From Pithys albifrons albifrons (taxonomy: Eukaryota; Chordata; Aves; Passeriformes; Thamnophilidae), in contig NC_092459.1 of NCBI RefSeq assembly GCF_047495875.1, positions 39,730,490 through 39,794,489 on the forward strand: a DNA stretch of 64,000 nucleotides. Reading direction: 5' to 3'. The position numbers were made by a program, and so were the translations under genes. Shown one piece after another: positions 13,851 to 28,300 of this stretch. The notes beneath the pieces were generated by a model. The model did no database searches and was not told the DNA's origin. It was given only the letters and a program-made list of their open reading frames with translations. The stretch's first letter is position 1. Each line of letters opens with the position of its first letter.

Positions 13851-14641
13851 TGTGCTGGTTTAAAGGTAAATCAGCAGGAGAAATGAACCTGACTCAAGAG
13901 AGATTACAAGTCAGAGTCACAATTTACTAAAAAGATTACAATAAATACAATGATAGAAAAACTGATTTTAATCCACAAAACCCAGATGTAAAACCCAGCA
14001 CTCTGGGGCATGAACAAAATGGTGTTCGTTAGCCCCTGTGCTGAGCATCACGTGGTCACCCTGAGTACAAAGTAAAAGGAAAGAAAAGTCTTTTGGTGAG
14101 GATGATGGTCGCAGTCTGGTCGAGGCTGGCAATTGCAGTCCTGTTGAGGTTCTGATCCTCTTCTGGATCCAACAAGCAGTACTCAAAGTCCCAAAACATG
14201 AAGTTTATATATGCCCATGTTCAGGTGGCAATGCCCAGTACCTCCCACCAGGGCCAGGAGTTTCACAATGGGTGATTTAACTCTGTGAGTCATGGAATAT
14301 TTTTGGAATCTTTGATGGTCTAGGTAATTGCACCTGCCTATTGTGCCAGTCCCCTACAGCCCATTAGCAGACATGACACATCAGGTTGAGTGTGAAGGTT
14401 CTAATGCCTCCCTGGAGGGGAGTTATCACAGCTGAGTCACTGATGTGAAAACAGAAACATTTCCATGCCTCACAGAGTTCTCTAACACCCAGCTTGTAGT
14501 CCAAGGGGTCAGGTGTGCCCTGGGCAGCTGCTGCAAACGATCTATTATTGTTAATCAGAAATGATACATAGGGTGTAGAATATACAGTTTTGGTTATACC
14601 CACACAGTGATAACCTGGTCCTGGCCACTGTAACTAGGACA
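13851..14641 (-). mobile_element. Solo LTR of an endogenous retrovirus, - strand
   Basis: Read on the - strand the element begins TGTCCTAGTTAC at 14641 and ends AACCAGCACA at 13851, giving the canonical TG...CA termini over 791 bp. A TATATAAA box lies at 14211-14204 and an ATTAAA polyadenylation-type signal at 13972-13967, in the order expected for U3, R and U5. A second diverged copy at about 33874-34486 shares most of the U3 sequence, which proves it is a dispersed repeat. No gag, pol or env sequence adjoins it, so it is a solo LTR left by recombination or an isolated fragment. Flanking 5-mers (AGGAG and AGATG) do not match well as a target duplication. The ERVL-like class is inferred from general appearance only. 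Confidence 0.75.
14204..14211 (-). promoter_or_regulatory. LTR TATA box (TATATAAA)
   Basis: TATATAAA on the - strand inside the LTR at 13851-14641, placed between the presumed U3 and R regions. The matching position in the related LTR carries TATATAA (34051-34057), so the motif is shared by both copies. Whether it is active today is unknown. Confidence 0.55.
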
Positions 14642-15889
14642 AGATGACCCAGTAACTTCAATGTAGGCTGCTTATAAATATTGGCCAATGGCTAACTAGG
14701 TTCTTCAGGATCCAGCAAGGGATTTTTACCGGTTTCTAACTTAGACATTAAGTTCCGCTTCATCAATAATATCATTTTCAAGGAAGAATGTCACAGATGT
14801 ACAGAAAATAATGGGCTATACTCTATGGCTTGACAACAGCTTAAGGAGTAGTAATGGATAAATGTAAAAATCAGCATTATTCATTGGTATAAGAAATCTT
14901 AACATTCAGAAGTGAAATACTGAATATGCTGAACATAGGCACAAATATTTTAGAGACTACAGTGGAACAGGGTCTCCTTTAAATTAAAAGACTCTTTGAC
15001 TGGAAAATTGTAGGTAGAAACTTACAAGACGAGTTTCTAGTTTATAAACACTTGCTGTGTTGTTTTCCAGACAATGACATTCCTGAAGAGGCTAGGAATG
15101 GATAAGGCCATGTCATCCTAGGTTAGTGAACTCTGCTGGCCTTACACTAGAGAAGGAACACGAACCTGAGAGTTCAGAAGTAAGGAGTAGAATGGACTTA
15201 AAGAGGCAGTTACTCTATGTGAGATGAAGCCAAGCAATACCAGGTGACAAAGTGGCACAGAAAAAAAAGACCATAACTGCAAGGCACAAAATACTTGGAA
15301 TCACTTCCCTTTTCCTTAGCTTTGAGGGGCTGGAACATCAATTTAAAAAAATTAAAAATCTGAGTTAGATTGTCTTGTCTTTCTGTGCTTGTGATATAGT
15401 TGGATTGCCTCTAGTAAGTGATGAATATCTGGCTTATGTTAGGATAGATGGCTAGAAAGCTTCTGTGTCAGCATCTTCTGAACCAAGGAGACCCTTCTAC
15501 ATGTAAGGTAGCCTGCTTTGATTACTTTCTGACATGATTAGACTAAGGAAGTGGTTTGTGTACAAGGTCATGTAACACTTCAATGCCTGGCTACGGATAA
15601 AGACATGGAAAAGTTTAGTTTAAACCTCAGATTCTGTCACACAGTAATTAAAAAGGAGAAACAGCAAAACGCAGTTAGTTAGAAGCTGATGAAAGTGCGA
15701 AAAAACACGAAGTTCGCTTTGTTGTCGGTAAGAGATTACAAAATAGCACTTAAACAGGTTGTTTAAGTTTCCTTAACATTATTAATGAGATATTTATAAT
15801 ATTCTAGGAATGTTTCATAATTGTATTTATGTAAAATATTGCTGAAACAATTTAAACTTTAAACTTTAAAACTTTCCCTCCTGTTCCTT

Positions 15890-15914
15890 CACTTCCCTTT
15901 CCCTTTCCCTTTGG
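15890..15914 (+). repeat. Short TTCCC/CCCTTT repeat
   Basis: About four tandem copies of a CCCTTT hexamer. Short and isolated; no functional reading is offered. Confidence 0.75.
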
Positions 15915-16010
15915 CAAAGCAGGTGTAGATTTAAGAAAAAAGGCTAAATGAGCAACCAAAGTGAAGAGATCAATACTAAGGAATTCAATTAAATTTTCCT
16001 CGCAGGGGGT

Positions 16011-16078
16011 TTGCTCCAAATCTCATTGAAGTCAACAGAAAGATTCCCACTGACTTCAGTGGGGTTTTGATGAGACCC
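16011..16078 (+). repeat. Palindromic sauropsid repeat copy (MITE-like)
   Basis: The segment folds back on itself: CATTGAAGTCAA in the left arm (about 16024-16035) pairs with CTGACTTCAGTG in the right arm (about 16050-16061) at 10 of 12 positions, around a short AGAAAGATT spacer. From memory, very similar palindromes built on CATTGAAGTCAATGG occur in many copies in turtle, crocodile and bird DNA. I do not know the formal family name. Related pieces appear at 32659-32705 and 38010-38045. Confidence 0.6.
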
Positions 16079-19000
16079 AGGGGACACAGCCAGAGAGCGG
16101 CCCATCACTATTTTGCTGACTTAGAACCTTTCCTCTGAGTTACCTGTTTTTTTAATTTTTTTTAAAGAGAACCCATTTTTTTTTCTGTTCTCAGACTTGT
16201 ACTTTGGGTCTGCAGAAAGTCTCTGTGCCCTGAACCTCTTCTAGGGATTAAAACCTCCTCAAATCTTCCCAGTAGTGCTGGACAAAGAGAACAGAAAGAT
16301 TTCTTAATCACCTTCCCTCTTTTTCATGCATTCTGGTCTGTTCCAGCCCCAAACAAAATTCCCATGTTTATGCAAAATATTATCTGGCTTTATTTTTATT
16401 AAGGGCATGCTTTATTAGTCTTAATAAATCAGTTTGTCACTTGCTTTCTGACTGCCTCTCAAGTAAAACGGGGATTGACTGTGCGGTAACACTGTTTATG
16501 TCATGCCTGAATAGTTTAAGGTGAGGCTTTGAGTAGTATTATTGCTTTTGTTTATATAGGTAAACCCAATCTGTGCATTTGAAATGATTGATGAAGTGCA
16601 GTCCCACTTGGAGTGTTTGTCATCATTCATGTGCTGAAGTGACATTTCTTTATGTATTTTGGCATAAACATATGCAACTACTGGCAAAGCATTTGACCCT
16701 GGAGTCTGACTATTTGTCATTCTAATCTTTTTTTTTCCTACCCCAAAGTAAGGCAAGTTACTGTATATTTTATCTGAATTCATGTTGCTAATTATTCAAG
16801 AGACAGTATAACAGTCCTGTGGCTGAAACTGTGTAAGTTGCTGAATTTGCACTCTTCACAAGTTGGGTATCTCACTGCTATATAAATAAAGTTGGGATGT
16901 GTGTAAATGTCAAGAGGAACAATCATATCAAGCTATAGTACATGTTCAGTCAAATCTGAAGCCCATGCTTTGTCAATGGAATAGGGAAAATACTTCACAC
17001 AGGATTTAGCAAATCATATGTAAGCAGAGATTAAGTAAAATACACTAAATATTTCTTGGGATATCATTTTCCAATAACACAGTTACAATGAAAAGCAAGT
17101 AACCAATAACTCACATTATGTGAACAGAGATAAATGGATGATGCCTTAACCTCCAGGCTCAGGGTTCACACTGTATGCTGTCTTGTTGGAAAAGAGCTGA
17201 TTATTTATTGGGGAAAATGTCAAAAAAAAAATTAAACTGTAAAGTAATTTTCTCTGGAAAGCAATCACATGTCATTTTGAAAATATATCAATTTTTTTAA
17301 GAGCCATAAAAATGTTATACATCCTCCAAACTTACTTCTCTAAATAAGAGTTCTGAATATAGCATATGTATCTACAATAACTGAGATAGATTTAGATATT
17401 TGGACATAGAAAGCAAATTATAAATATGATTGCTAGAAAATCAATTTAAATCCTTATATCAAAGAATATTTATCTTGAAATTACATATTTAAATGGCATT
17501 AATTATAAACTTAAATAACACTTTCAAAATTTGCACTAACATTATATGGGTTTTTTTCCCTAAAGTAATATAATTATTAATTCTGCTAGGTTTGCTACAA
17601 ATTTCCACATATTCATATGCAAAGAAGCATCATACAAATTGTTCAGAAATATAGTGTACTAATGAAAGTTTAAGTTTTGGCTTCAAACATTCACCTAGAA
17701 GGACAAAAGACAAACGGAAGTTAGGCAGGACACCCAACTACACATGAGATGACACAAGATGAGTAGCTGAGTCTATGTCTAGACGATGGTTGACTCTAGA
17801 GTGGTTAAGGAGCTCTCCATTTTCCACCAACAGAATTGGTGAAGGGTCAGTTCATTTGCCTCTGTCAAAGTGCTTCAATTCCTTGAGATCTTCCTTGGTC
17901 TCTGGCTGTGACAGAGACGTAGTACTATGTAAGAAGGTACTAAAAAGGTATTCAGATTTACTCCTGAAAGAAGTTCCATGCTCACAGGGGGAATAAAAAC
18001 CACACCAAAGTACCTTACTTTGCTATTTATATTTCAATTCATATTAGGCCATGAATTCATATTCTACTAATATATATAGGGTAATAAAATGTCTGTTACA
18101 AATGTAAAATAGTGTATTTTATTGGTAGGAATACCTGTATACAAAAGCTCTGCATAAAGATGTACTATTTAAGGTATTCTTTTCCTGATATTTTCCTGAA
18201 GGTTCTGAAAGACATGGAAGTTATGTATTTAGAGCTACATCCATTCTCCATGTTCTGAGACTAATAACCATGGCCATTTGCATTTTCCTTCCCTTCTCCT
18301 CTTCACTTTTATCTATATAAAGATAGCTTTATATAGTTTTTCCCTATTACACTTGTCAAGGGCTTTGATTTCTTCATAGTTGTTCTATTAAAATTTTACT
18401 ACATTTCACTCACTGTGTTAAATAGAATCTATTTTGGGTATTTTTCAAGTATCAGAAAAACAGAAAAAGGTTGCCATCATGTTCACAGAAATACTTCTAT
18501 TCTCCTCCTTCCCCTCAAAATAACCCTAGCATAAAAAGGGAGAAAAGATGAGAAATGGTTTGGATTTTTTTCATGGGGAATACTTGCCCTTTCAATGATG
18601 ATACATTTCTTTGTACTTTTTGTTATAGGAAATGACATATAGTTGGAAAAATCTCTGAGAAATTCTTCTCATTATCAAATCATTGTATGCAATAAATGTA
18701 TCATGGCACTGCTAAAACCCATGGTACAAACTAAACTGCTTCTATAAATGAAGACTGTCAAACAATATGCTGCAGGTGCACTGTGTCTTACCTCTGGTTT
18801 GTTTTTTTTTTCCCTTTCCTGGAATAGAGCTCATGTAAATGATGCATCAAAATATTTGTGGGCTGAGAAGGAAATAGGAGGTTACTTGTTAGGCCTGTCT
18901 CTATTTCTGTCTGGCTTTTTTCTCAAGTTTGACTCCTTCTGGGATGTCACTGCTTTGGAATATGTGATAATATGTTGCATTAGATATGCAACAAGTCATG

Positions 19001-22000
19001 TGTAAAGCAAATACAGTACCACTTTAAATGAATGTCTCTCTTGATAAAGGAATATATTCCAATTACATTAATCCATTAATGCTTCATTTCCTCAGATAAT
19101 TGGCTACTTATGTGCATTTTTATTTGCATTCACTAAATACATAGCCTAGAGTTACCAGGATCTATGTTAAGGCTAATGATTTCATCCTAGGTTAGCATTT
19201 ACAAGCTAAGACCAGTTAAAACAACATAACTTCAATGAACAGACTTGCCAAAAAATAAATTTTGTTCCTCGATTGATTTCATGCCTTCCAGTTACAGTTT
19301 ATAGATAATTCTGCTTTTCAATTCCTTTTAAGAACCCCATATAAAGAAATGGCAATGTCTCATTTGGGTACTGCATTAAAAGCCCAGCCCTAAATTATAA
19401 TTTGACATTAATAATTTCTGTTGGTAAATAAATTTTCAATCTAAAAATAATAACTGATTTTGAATTTTGTACCTGATATTAGGGAGAATTCTACAATGAA
19501 ATATTACATTTATTCATTTTTTTTCCCCCATTTTCCATTCCAGTTTATTTCAGAAAAAAAAACCAAAAACCTCTCACACTCCCTGTTGCACCAATATGTG
19601 GTCTAGCATATTAGAAATAAAATACGGATGTTACCCTTCAGAAATTGTGAATTCAGAAAGTTTGAACTCAGACTCTAAGATTTTGTAGTCTTCAAAATTT
19701 GGTTCATATGTGACTATCAGTTGCTGATTACAACACATAAATACACTGATAATTGTTGATTGAATATCCTTTGAAGGAAACTTGATTATTCAAAAACATC
19801 TGAATAAATAAATTATTCTGCAATACAAGGATCCCAAAACTTCTTCCTCTTCTCTTTTCCATGTTTTTCTCCATTTCACTAACACATTTATTTTAGTTTA
19901 TTTTTCATCCTTTTGTCAGAGTTCTCAGCTGTCCCAAATATTGATCAAACCTCCTGAAATTTTGACAGTGTCCTTCTCATGAAGCTCCATGAATGCCTGT
20001 GAGAATTCCAGAAATGCTAAGCTCCATCTTATGAAAGTGCAACAAAAAAGACCAAGGTGTGTCCCCTCTCTCACCTTGAATGTGAAATTGAACCTTTGCA
20101 GTTAAAACTTAAAAATTAAATTCTTCATTAAAAAATGCATGTTTTCTTCAGAGAGTACTTTACTAATTGGCTTTTGCTTATTTACTTGTTTATAAAAAGA
20201 AAATTACCCAAGCCCCAGAGTATTTCATCACTTAGTGAACTTCAGGGAAAAAGTTAAAGCAAGCCCCTGTGACTCACACTGTGGAGGCCATCCAGTCAGG
20301 CAATCACAGTCACCCCCTCTGGCTTTAAAAATACGTGGAACACCAAGTGCTCCAATGCACAGTAGCTTCTTCTATGAGTTCAGCTTCAGTAGCTGCTTCC
20401 CTTTTCAGGCACCAACTTATTCTGAAGAAGCAAAGGTCTATTAAGTCATGCTTTCCGCTGTGAAACAGGGAATAGAGATGCAACATTTGATCTCAAAATT
20501 TCTGCTTGCCCAGAAAAATGGAACTGCTGATGACAATTGAATTTCCCTTCCTGAATGTAGAATGTTTTTCTTGCACAGTTACATGAACCTAATAACCATA
20601 TCAATCAGGGTTCTTGAAAGTAAAGCAGTACATTCTACTGAAGTGTCTGAGGAGATGTTGAGGTTAAGAATACGTTTGAATTTCTGGATGGATGACAAGG
20701 TTGTTTTTGTTTCAAAGTTAACTGGGAACATGAAGAAGCTGTGAAATACTAAGCAAAGTATACTCAGAGAGGGAACTGATGTTTGAGAAGACAAGGAAAA
20801 ATCACTTACATGGAAGACCTTACGTGTCAAGTACTCCTGGATTTACACGTACACAGGTAAGTCTATGTAGATTTATAACAAGGGTGGTACAAGTGCAGCA
20901 ATTGCATTGGTATATTTGCAATTGAAGTTTCAGTATGTTCATGATCTAGGGGCATAGTTCTGATATGTCATTACCTTAAATCTGGCAAAAAAACCCTGAA
21001 CTCTGGGAAGAAGAGTCTAAAAGATGGAAACAGCTAGGAAAACAGGTAAAGAATGGCAAATTAATGTATAGCCCTTGGCTTCATCGAGGCTTACAGTGAT
21101 TTTTGAATAATGAAAAGAAATTTCATTCAAAAATTAATTAAATGTAGCTTTTGGCCTGAAGTTCTTCTAACTAATCCTGTGACTGCTTGAGACATTGCTA
21201 TTTTGTGCTTCTGATTTTTCTCTCATTGTTAATATGGAGCTACACATTGTTGTTCTGGATTTTTAGCATCTTAGGTGAATATGCTTTTCCCTTTCTAATT
21301 CCCTGATCAGAGGGGATCACTCTCCCTGAAAATTTTATTGGATTTCTATGAAACACAGTCTCTCTTCAGGGTAAGTCTTCACAAGGATATAGGACATTTT
21401 CAGACAAAACAATAGGAGCATTTAAGGTTCAGTCTCCAAACTTTCCAACCAACACATTGCCCAAGCATTAATGTTATTGGAGCACTTAAGTTATTTGCAG
21501 CTCATATTGCCACAATTCCAACCTGTAGAGATTCTCAAAAGCATATCCCTAAGAACAGGTGTTGTTCCAATATAAAACTGTACAGAGAAGAGGATCACTT
21601 TGCTTACGGGGTCTTGCAGAGTGGAAAGATCCAAAAGTTGCTGACCTTTACTAAAGTGTGTTCACTTTTGTTTTGTTGCTGAGATAACATCTACTGATGC
21701 ATTGACAGGGAGCATTTATCATTCAGCCTTCACAAAAGAGTGTGGAAATTCACCTTTGATAGCTCTTTCTGAAATGACAGGTGAGAAATTGTGCAGAGAT
21801 GCTTTTCAGGACTTGTTAGCCCAAGAATGAATAAAACCAATTGATACTATTTCCAAATTTGAGAACACCAAGATCCCAAAAGCTGCTTTGCATTAACTGC
21901 CACAAGCAAAGAGTAATGAAAGCCAGTATCTTATCTGGATGATAAGCACCTGGAGAAGATTGAGATACTGGAGATCAAACTTCAGATGGTTACACAGAGC

Positions 22001-25000
22001 AGAGCAACTGCAACAGAAAATGGAGTGTCACCACTTCTGCTGAGACATGCCAGGAAGATAACTTCTATAGTCTTTCAGACAAAAATATACTTGGACTGTT
22101 TGACAGTATTTTTCTGGAGTAAGAAACTGTGTTTTCCTTCTTTGAATACCAGGTAGTGCTCTGTATTTCACAGTGACAGCAGTAAGGAACAGATTGGACA
22201 GAGGGGAAGTGCTTCCAAATGTTGTAGTGTAGGCAAGGAATGAGACAGTCTTGGACTTCCCACAGCCCTTATTTAGCACTGGGAAACAACAAACCCCATT
22301 CAAGTTTGCTTCAGATCAGTCACATGAGAAAGTAATTCTCTTTCCCCTGCCATGTGGTTATTAGGTGCATTCCTCTGGGCTTTCATCAAAAGCTCCAGAC
22401 ATGAGTTTATCTTAATGTAGAAGGTGAAACTTGCAGATATTTTAAAAATATTTGTGGAATGGTAAGCCTTCCCGCTGGAACTTCAAATTAGGTGCCTATA
22501 TTAGAACACTATATCCATTTTTCATATTAAACTAAGTACAAAACAAATAACCTCTTTTGTTTAAATAAAGGTCTATAGTAGTGTTTGATATCATAAAAGA
22601 TAAGAATAAACTTTTTACACTGGTTGTAGTCCTTGCCAGCCTCTCCCAAACTGTAATCTGAAAAGAGCCAATACCATCACATAGTGGCCAGTGGCTACTC
22701 TCTGAATTTGCAAGAAACTGAGCACATCTGAGGTAAATCAGTAAGACAAAAGAGGTGAGGATGAGGTGGTCACACTTGTTTTATGCATTTCAGGTGTTCT
22801 GCTTTACTGAAGATTTAACCTTGTCCCCTGGACTGAACAGCCCAACTGTTCATACCATTAACGCTGTTCAGAGAAGCTGGTACTGTAGTGTTTCTGTAGT
22901 GACTGGTGCACGCAGAGGTTCTCCAAAAAGAAAACAGTTCATTCATCAGTATCATTCTGTGAAGCAAAGCAACCTTCAGTTAGCAGAGATATTCAGATAT
23001 TTTATTGCAAAACTAGATTTCTGCTCAAATCAAAACATTAACTCAGGCACAACTTGCATGTCTGTATGGGGAAACTGAATATTTGAGAATGTGAGTGTGA
23101 GTCTTGAATTAAACATTAGCGCTGAACGCAGTTCAAAACTTCCTGAATTTGAAAGTGTACATAAAGAATTAGAATGTATTTTTAAGATTTTGGAGAAGCA
23201 ACAAAATGCTTCAGAACACTCTATACAAAGTGTGTGTTGGAGATTAATAAAATATTTGGCAAGTCCCAAAGAAAAGTAATGAAAATTTGTCTGTTATCTA
23301 ACTTATTTTGAGTGAAAAATTGCAGTATTACTAAAAGATTTTTTCCATTTTTGATAAGTGTTAAGAGGGTACTGAATTTTCATAACAATTTTGCCTAAGG
23401 TTGAGTAAGGCCTTTGTGTTTTGAGATCAGGTCCACTTTGATAAAGCATCTAGAAGTTCAAATGTGAGTTTGGAACTTCAGAAACCCTCTCACTCCAAAC
23501 CATACACTTTTATTTCTTCCTCATCCAAACAAATCCATGACTTTTACTTCTCCTTCAGCATTCCAAATTTAAAGTACATATTAGGACATCTTTAAAGAGA
23601 TGGTGTAGGCTGATAATGCTAGCAGTTCCTCAAGAAATGGTCATATTACCCTGTCATCCTGATTCTTTCTGGGAAGTCTGACACCTGTCTCCTTGAACAC
23701 ATATCTTCATGTTGCCATTTTCTTCTTAGCATACCCATAATTACTCCTCAGAGTCTCACTATCATTCCTTTCAACCTTTAAAGTGACCTGGGACACAATG
23801 CAGTGTGCTGAACCCTCCCATACAATACTGTGGAAAGCATTGTCTAAACATTTCAAACCAGAAAAATTAACCTGATTAAAACAAACTTTAATGTTGTTCA
23901 ATGTGTTTAGAGAATTGAAGGCAAACAGTTTGATCTTTTCCACAGAACTCCATTAAAATCCCTGATTCCAAATTAGAAGCCACTGGAAACCTCAGTTCAG
24001 AACTTGAGCTGGAAACAAAACAAACTAAGTTTCTAAACAGAAGCAGGAAGGTTGGATTTTTACCCCCTAATGGAGACAAATATTGTAATGATCTTCTGGT
24101 TGGTATCTGGAAAAAAAAATCTGCCTGTATTCTACTGTTTAGCTGCTTTGACGTAGGAATTTGTTGGTGATTTCCAAAGTGAAATGAACAGGGAAGGGAA
24201 TGACAGAAGAGAATTTTTTGCATCATGTTAGTAACTCTCAGTGCCTTTTTACAGTGAAAATGTAAAATGCTTTCTCTGGTCCATAATTATTTTAAAGTAC
24301 TGTTTCCTTCTGACAGCTGCAAGTTGCTGAATTGAGTATCTTTTATCTCTTTTATTTCTTCTATACAAATCATACAAGTTCACTATCATTGTTACTAAAA
24401 CAAAACCAAACAATCCTTAAGAACATATAGTTGTCATTTAATGTCACAATTGTTTTTACTTGAAGGCCATCAAAGGGTCCCTTATTCACATCAGGTTTTT
24501 TGCATATATAAGTGGTAACCTGACTGCTGTGAGCACTAAGGCATTACTGACCAATTTTTCTAACAGAAGACTCAGATGTAGGTTGTACAGGATTTGCTGT
24601 ATATACTATTATAGTAGGACAGTTTACTTGTTTCTAAAGCAGAGACTCAAGAACTAGTGTTTTGCACTCCGTATGTTTCTTCAAAACCTTAGTAAGCTTT
24701 GTATTGTCAGATTTTTCCTGCTAACCTCCGTCCTCATTACTATTTCTTTAGCAGATGCTGAGAAGTGGTAAAAACTCTTGTACTGCCTATATCAGACATA
24801 GAAAAATCACATACTGAGAGTCTACAAACAGAATCAGAATCTTTATTCTGACAATTAACTATTCCATATTTTCCCAAAATAAATCAGAGACCCTCTTTAG
24901 CTTGGGTCCATATATCTCATTAGGATGTTTAAGTAAGAAACCCATAATATTTATTATCTCCAAATTTACTGGAGGCTGAAATTGCTCTTAATAAAACAAA

Positions 25001-25315
25001 TACGGAGTTTCTAAGGAACAGTGTGAAATTCCTGGAAGTTTCCACTAGAGTTGCATAAAGAAGAGAACAGGAAAAAACTAATATCTTGATGTGATTTTGT
25101 CTGGCCCTAGAAATCTCATGAACTTCCCTAGGTAGCCTTTAGCTTGATGTGATTTGTTTTTCAGATACTGTTCTTTATGTGTCTACCTTAATTCAGCCAT
25201 GTGAAGGTTATTTCCTTTAAGACAAAGTTCAAAAGATGCAGCCTTCTAGAACAACACTACAACATTTGAGTGGTTCAAAATATTTTAAGTCCTCCTTTTC
25301 CAAAAGAATCTAACA

Positions 25316-25345
25316 TGCTCCCTCACACATGCTCCCTCACACACC
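25316..25345 (+). repeat. 14 bp tandem duplication
   Basis: The unit ACATGCTCCCTCAC is present twice in direct succession and is followed by ACACCC. It is a simple local duplication with no gene context. Confidence 0.85.
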
Positions 25346-28300
25346 CTTTAGAGGATATGAATGTAGCCTAAGCAGTACCTTAGTGTATAAAATCTGTTTT
25401 ATTCAGAATATGGGACTCCCATAGTTTCCTTTGGTGATAAAATAGCAAAAAAATGAAATGCTTAAGAGAGAGACTTCTGTGTTCTTGGGAGAAGGATGTG
25501 AGTCTCTGTTGAATTTTCCAAGACCTGACAGAATACAGTCCTGAGTAATGCAGTCTGTTCTTGGAGCTAATCCTGCCGAGAATAAGAAGGTAGTACTAGG
25601 TCTTTCTGAGGTACCTTCTAACCTGAATTATCCTATGAGTGAACATCTACCATTACTCTTTCTTTGTTTCTGATAATCTCAATTTCTTCTGTGTTTTTTT
25701 CTTTTTTAATTTCTAGAGACTTCCCCTTTACTAGGTGAAAAAAGAAGGAATCATCCAAACACGTCTTTCTAGATCTTCCATTGTCACAGAAAAGTAACAT
25801 AACATTAACTGACCTTGATTTAAAATGGTGTGAACACTCTAGGGCCCACAGTTTGCCAAAGCCCCATGCTGGAGGAGTTGGACTGTGTGTTACCCCCAAC
25901 CCAGTCAGTATGCTCAACCTCACAAGGTTGCTTTCCACTTGCTTAAAAGACTCCACCTGGTTTCACTTCCCTGATAGCTCCAAGTTACTACCTCTGTGCC
26001 ACCAAATTGAGCCTTTCTTGGTGTCATCTTAGTCCAAGATGGACATCCCTCCTGGATTACCACAGCTGATGCTGAGAGCAAAACCAGAAGAAAAAGTGAT
26101 AATCCTTTAGCTCAAAGCAGAAAGTTACTACTGAGGACCTGCCTGGCAGGTACTCTCCCTGTTAGGTAAGAACTGCCTGTGTGAAAAAGACTCTTACCTC
26201 ACAGTTCAGAAAACACAAACAGAGAGGTCTGGGGAACATTTAAATAATGCTCATTTTGTTAACCATGACTCTAATCCTCAGTAAATGACATCTTCTTTAT
26301 TCTTGTCTGTCTTTAATTACATATTCTTTTTCATAATAGCAATAAAAGACTCCAGCACTGTGCATTTCTATAGGCACACTAGTTTTTCAATTGTATTCTT
26401 ACTCTATTTTAATTTTATACTTCCAAGAGCTGGTAGTCACTTGGCCTTCAGCTTCATGTCTTATAACACTACCCAAGGCTTTTTTTAAATGCCAAAACAC
26501 ATTGCTATGTGGCTCAAATAAATGACACTTCAGACAGTGACAAAACCATGGTGCTAAATATTGATCGAGGCAGCATTATTGCCTTGAACTGAGGTAGTCT
26601 GGCTCTTTTGAGGACGGTGTGTATATGTGCACATTGGTGTAGTTAGTCCTGAAACTTTCTGCCATGTATTGCACTCCCAGGTTGCATGGCCTGAAATTGA
26701 AACCTGGATTGAGTCAAAGGATTTTGAGATAAGTGGAAAGCTGTTGCTAAAGATGTTCCTTTTGTTCTGCCCTTTGTAAATTTCTTGTGATGTTATTCTT
26801 GTTCAAATACCCTCTCAGGGCTATAGCTAATAGAGAAATAAAAGGAACTTTCCTTGGCTTTTTTGATTGGTCTTTCTGGTTTTCATTCATGAATGTCTTT
26901 ATGATTCTTCTGTATTCATTTTTCAAGGTTGTCTCTGCAATTATGACACATTATCAAGGCAATTCAAAATAATATATAGACTTCTTAGCATTTCCTCTCT
27001 AGTGATGACTTCCTTGTCCTTTATCTTTCTTTTTCTTTCTTTTTTTTATCCCTGATAATGGAACACATTTAAAAGCAGGTTATGCTTATTCAGTTTTGTT
27101 CCTGTTCTCTGACTTAACATATTTGTATCGTACTTGATTTAATGAAGTAGAGGATGCAAGGCTGTTTATGAATATTTCTTTTTACAGTACACAAAAAGGA
27201 ACAAATATCAAACAAGGAAAAACAGAGTCTAAGGTACAGAAGGCTGGGTTTCTTTTTTCTTCCTTATTCTTATGAAAGAGACGGAACCAGCTCAGCTGGG
27301 TATCAGTCATCATAAGATTCTAGTTTGATTTCTGCAGATGGCAGAGGTAAAAGGCTTGGCTATGCAGGGTTTGGGGATTCAAAGGAAGAAACTGGTCAGA
27401 AGTTCTTTCACTTCATCAAATTCTAGTGGGGAATTAGTAAAATTTACCACTTTATTTGGTATCTCATTCTTTCTCTCATTCTTTTGCAACCTAGAATATT
27501 ATCAGGTAATAGGAAAACATTGACCAAAGTATAAGGGCACAAAATCCTCCTGTTGAACACCTATGAACACTCATATGCTTAGTAGAGATGCTTTTGACAT
27601 GCAAATCCTGTCTCTTTTTTTTTTTTTAATAAATTCATCATCTCTGAAGATGCCTTCATAGCTCATATATGAAACTAATGAAACTAGAGTTTAATTTTAT
27701 GGAATCATTAATTCTCTTCTTTAGAAGAACAAGAATCTTGACTTCCAAATAAGATCAAGAGTGGCAGAATTAAAATATGACCTTAAAGGTAAGTGTTGTT
27801 ATTGACATGAGGTACAATCTTACAGTTCTGAAATTCTGACAAAGATAGACAGTATTTCCTAAAAATTAAAAATGGTAGACATGGTACAGCAAAACCAATA
27901 TAATTGTGAACTATCTATCCCAGAAGCTGAAAAGTAAGAATATCACCTGTTTCAGGGAAACTAAGGGGAATGAAACAGATTTTCTAATTATTATCTTTGT
28001 AAACATCTTAACGAAATTCAAAGAAATGCACAAATGATTCTGCAAAAAATATACTGAATTTATACAAAGAAAAAATATATGAAGGGTGTTATTTCTGCAA
28101 TAAAGAGCATATGTCACTAAATGAGGTTGAGTGGTATGCCTTGTATCTTACATTTTGTGATAACATTGGAATTTTGATATTCAGTTTCAGTTCACATCAC
28201 AAAACATCTGATATCTATTGTTTTAATTAAGCATGACTAACCATTACCTAATGTTCAGATTGACTTCTCAAAATGCCTTCTCTCTTCAGTGGAAATAATG

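Noticed and set aside
18748..19005. 85-codon frame with two hydrophobic segments as a membrane protein gene
   Set aside because: No known family, no splice or promoter support, and AT-rich DNA easily gives Phe/Leu-rich frames of this size.
26160..26205. Small inverted repeat AGGTAAGA ... TCTTACCT as a microRNA hairpin
   Set aside because: The stem is only about 8 bp with a loop of more than 20 bases, too short for a microRNA precursor.
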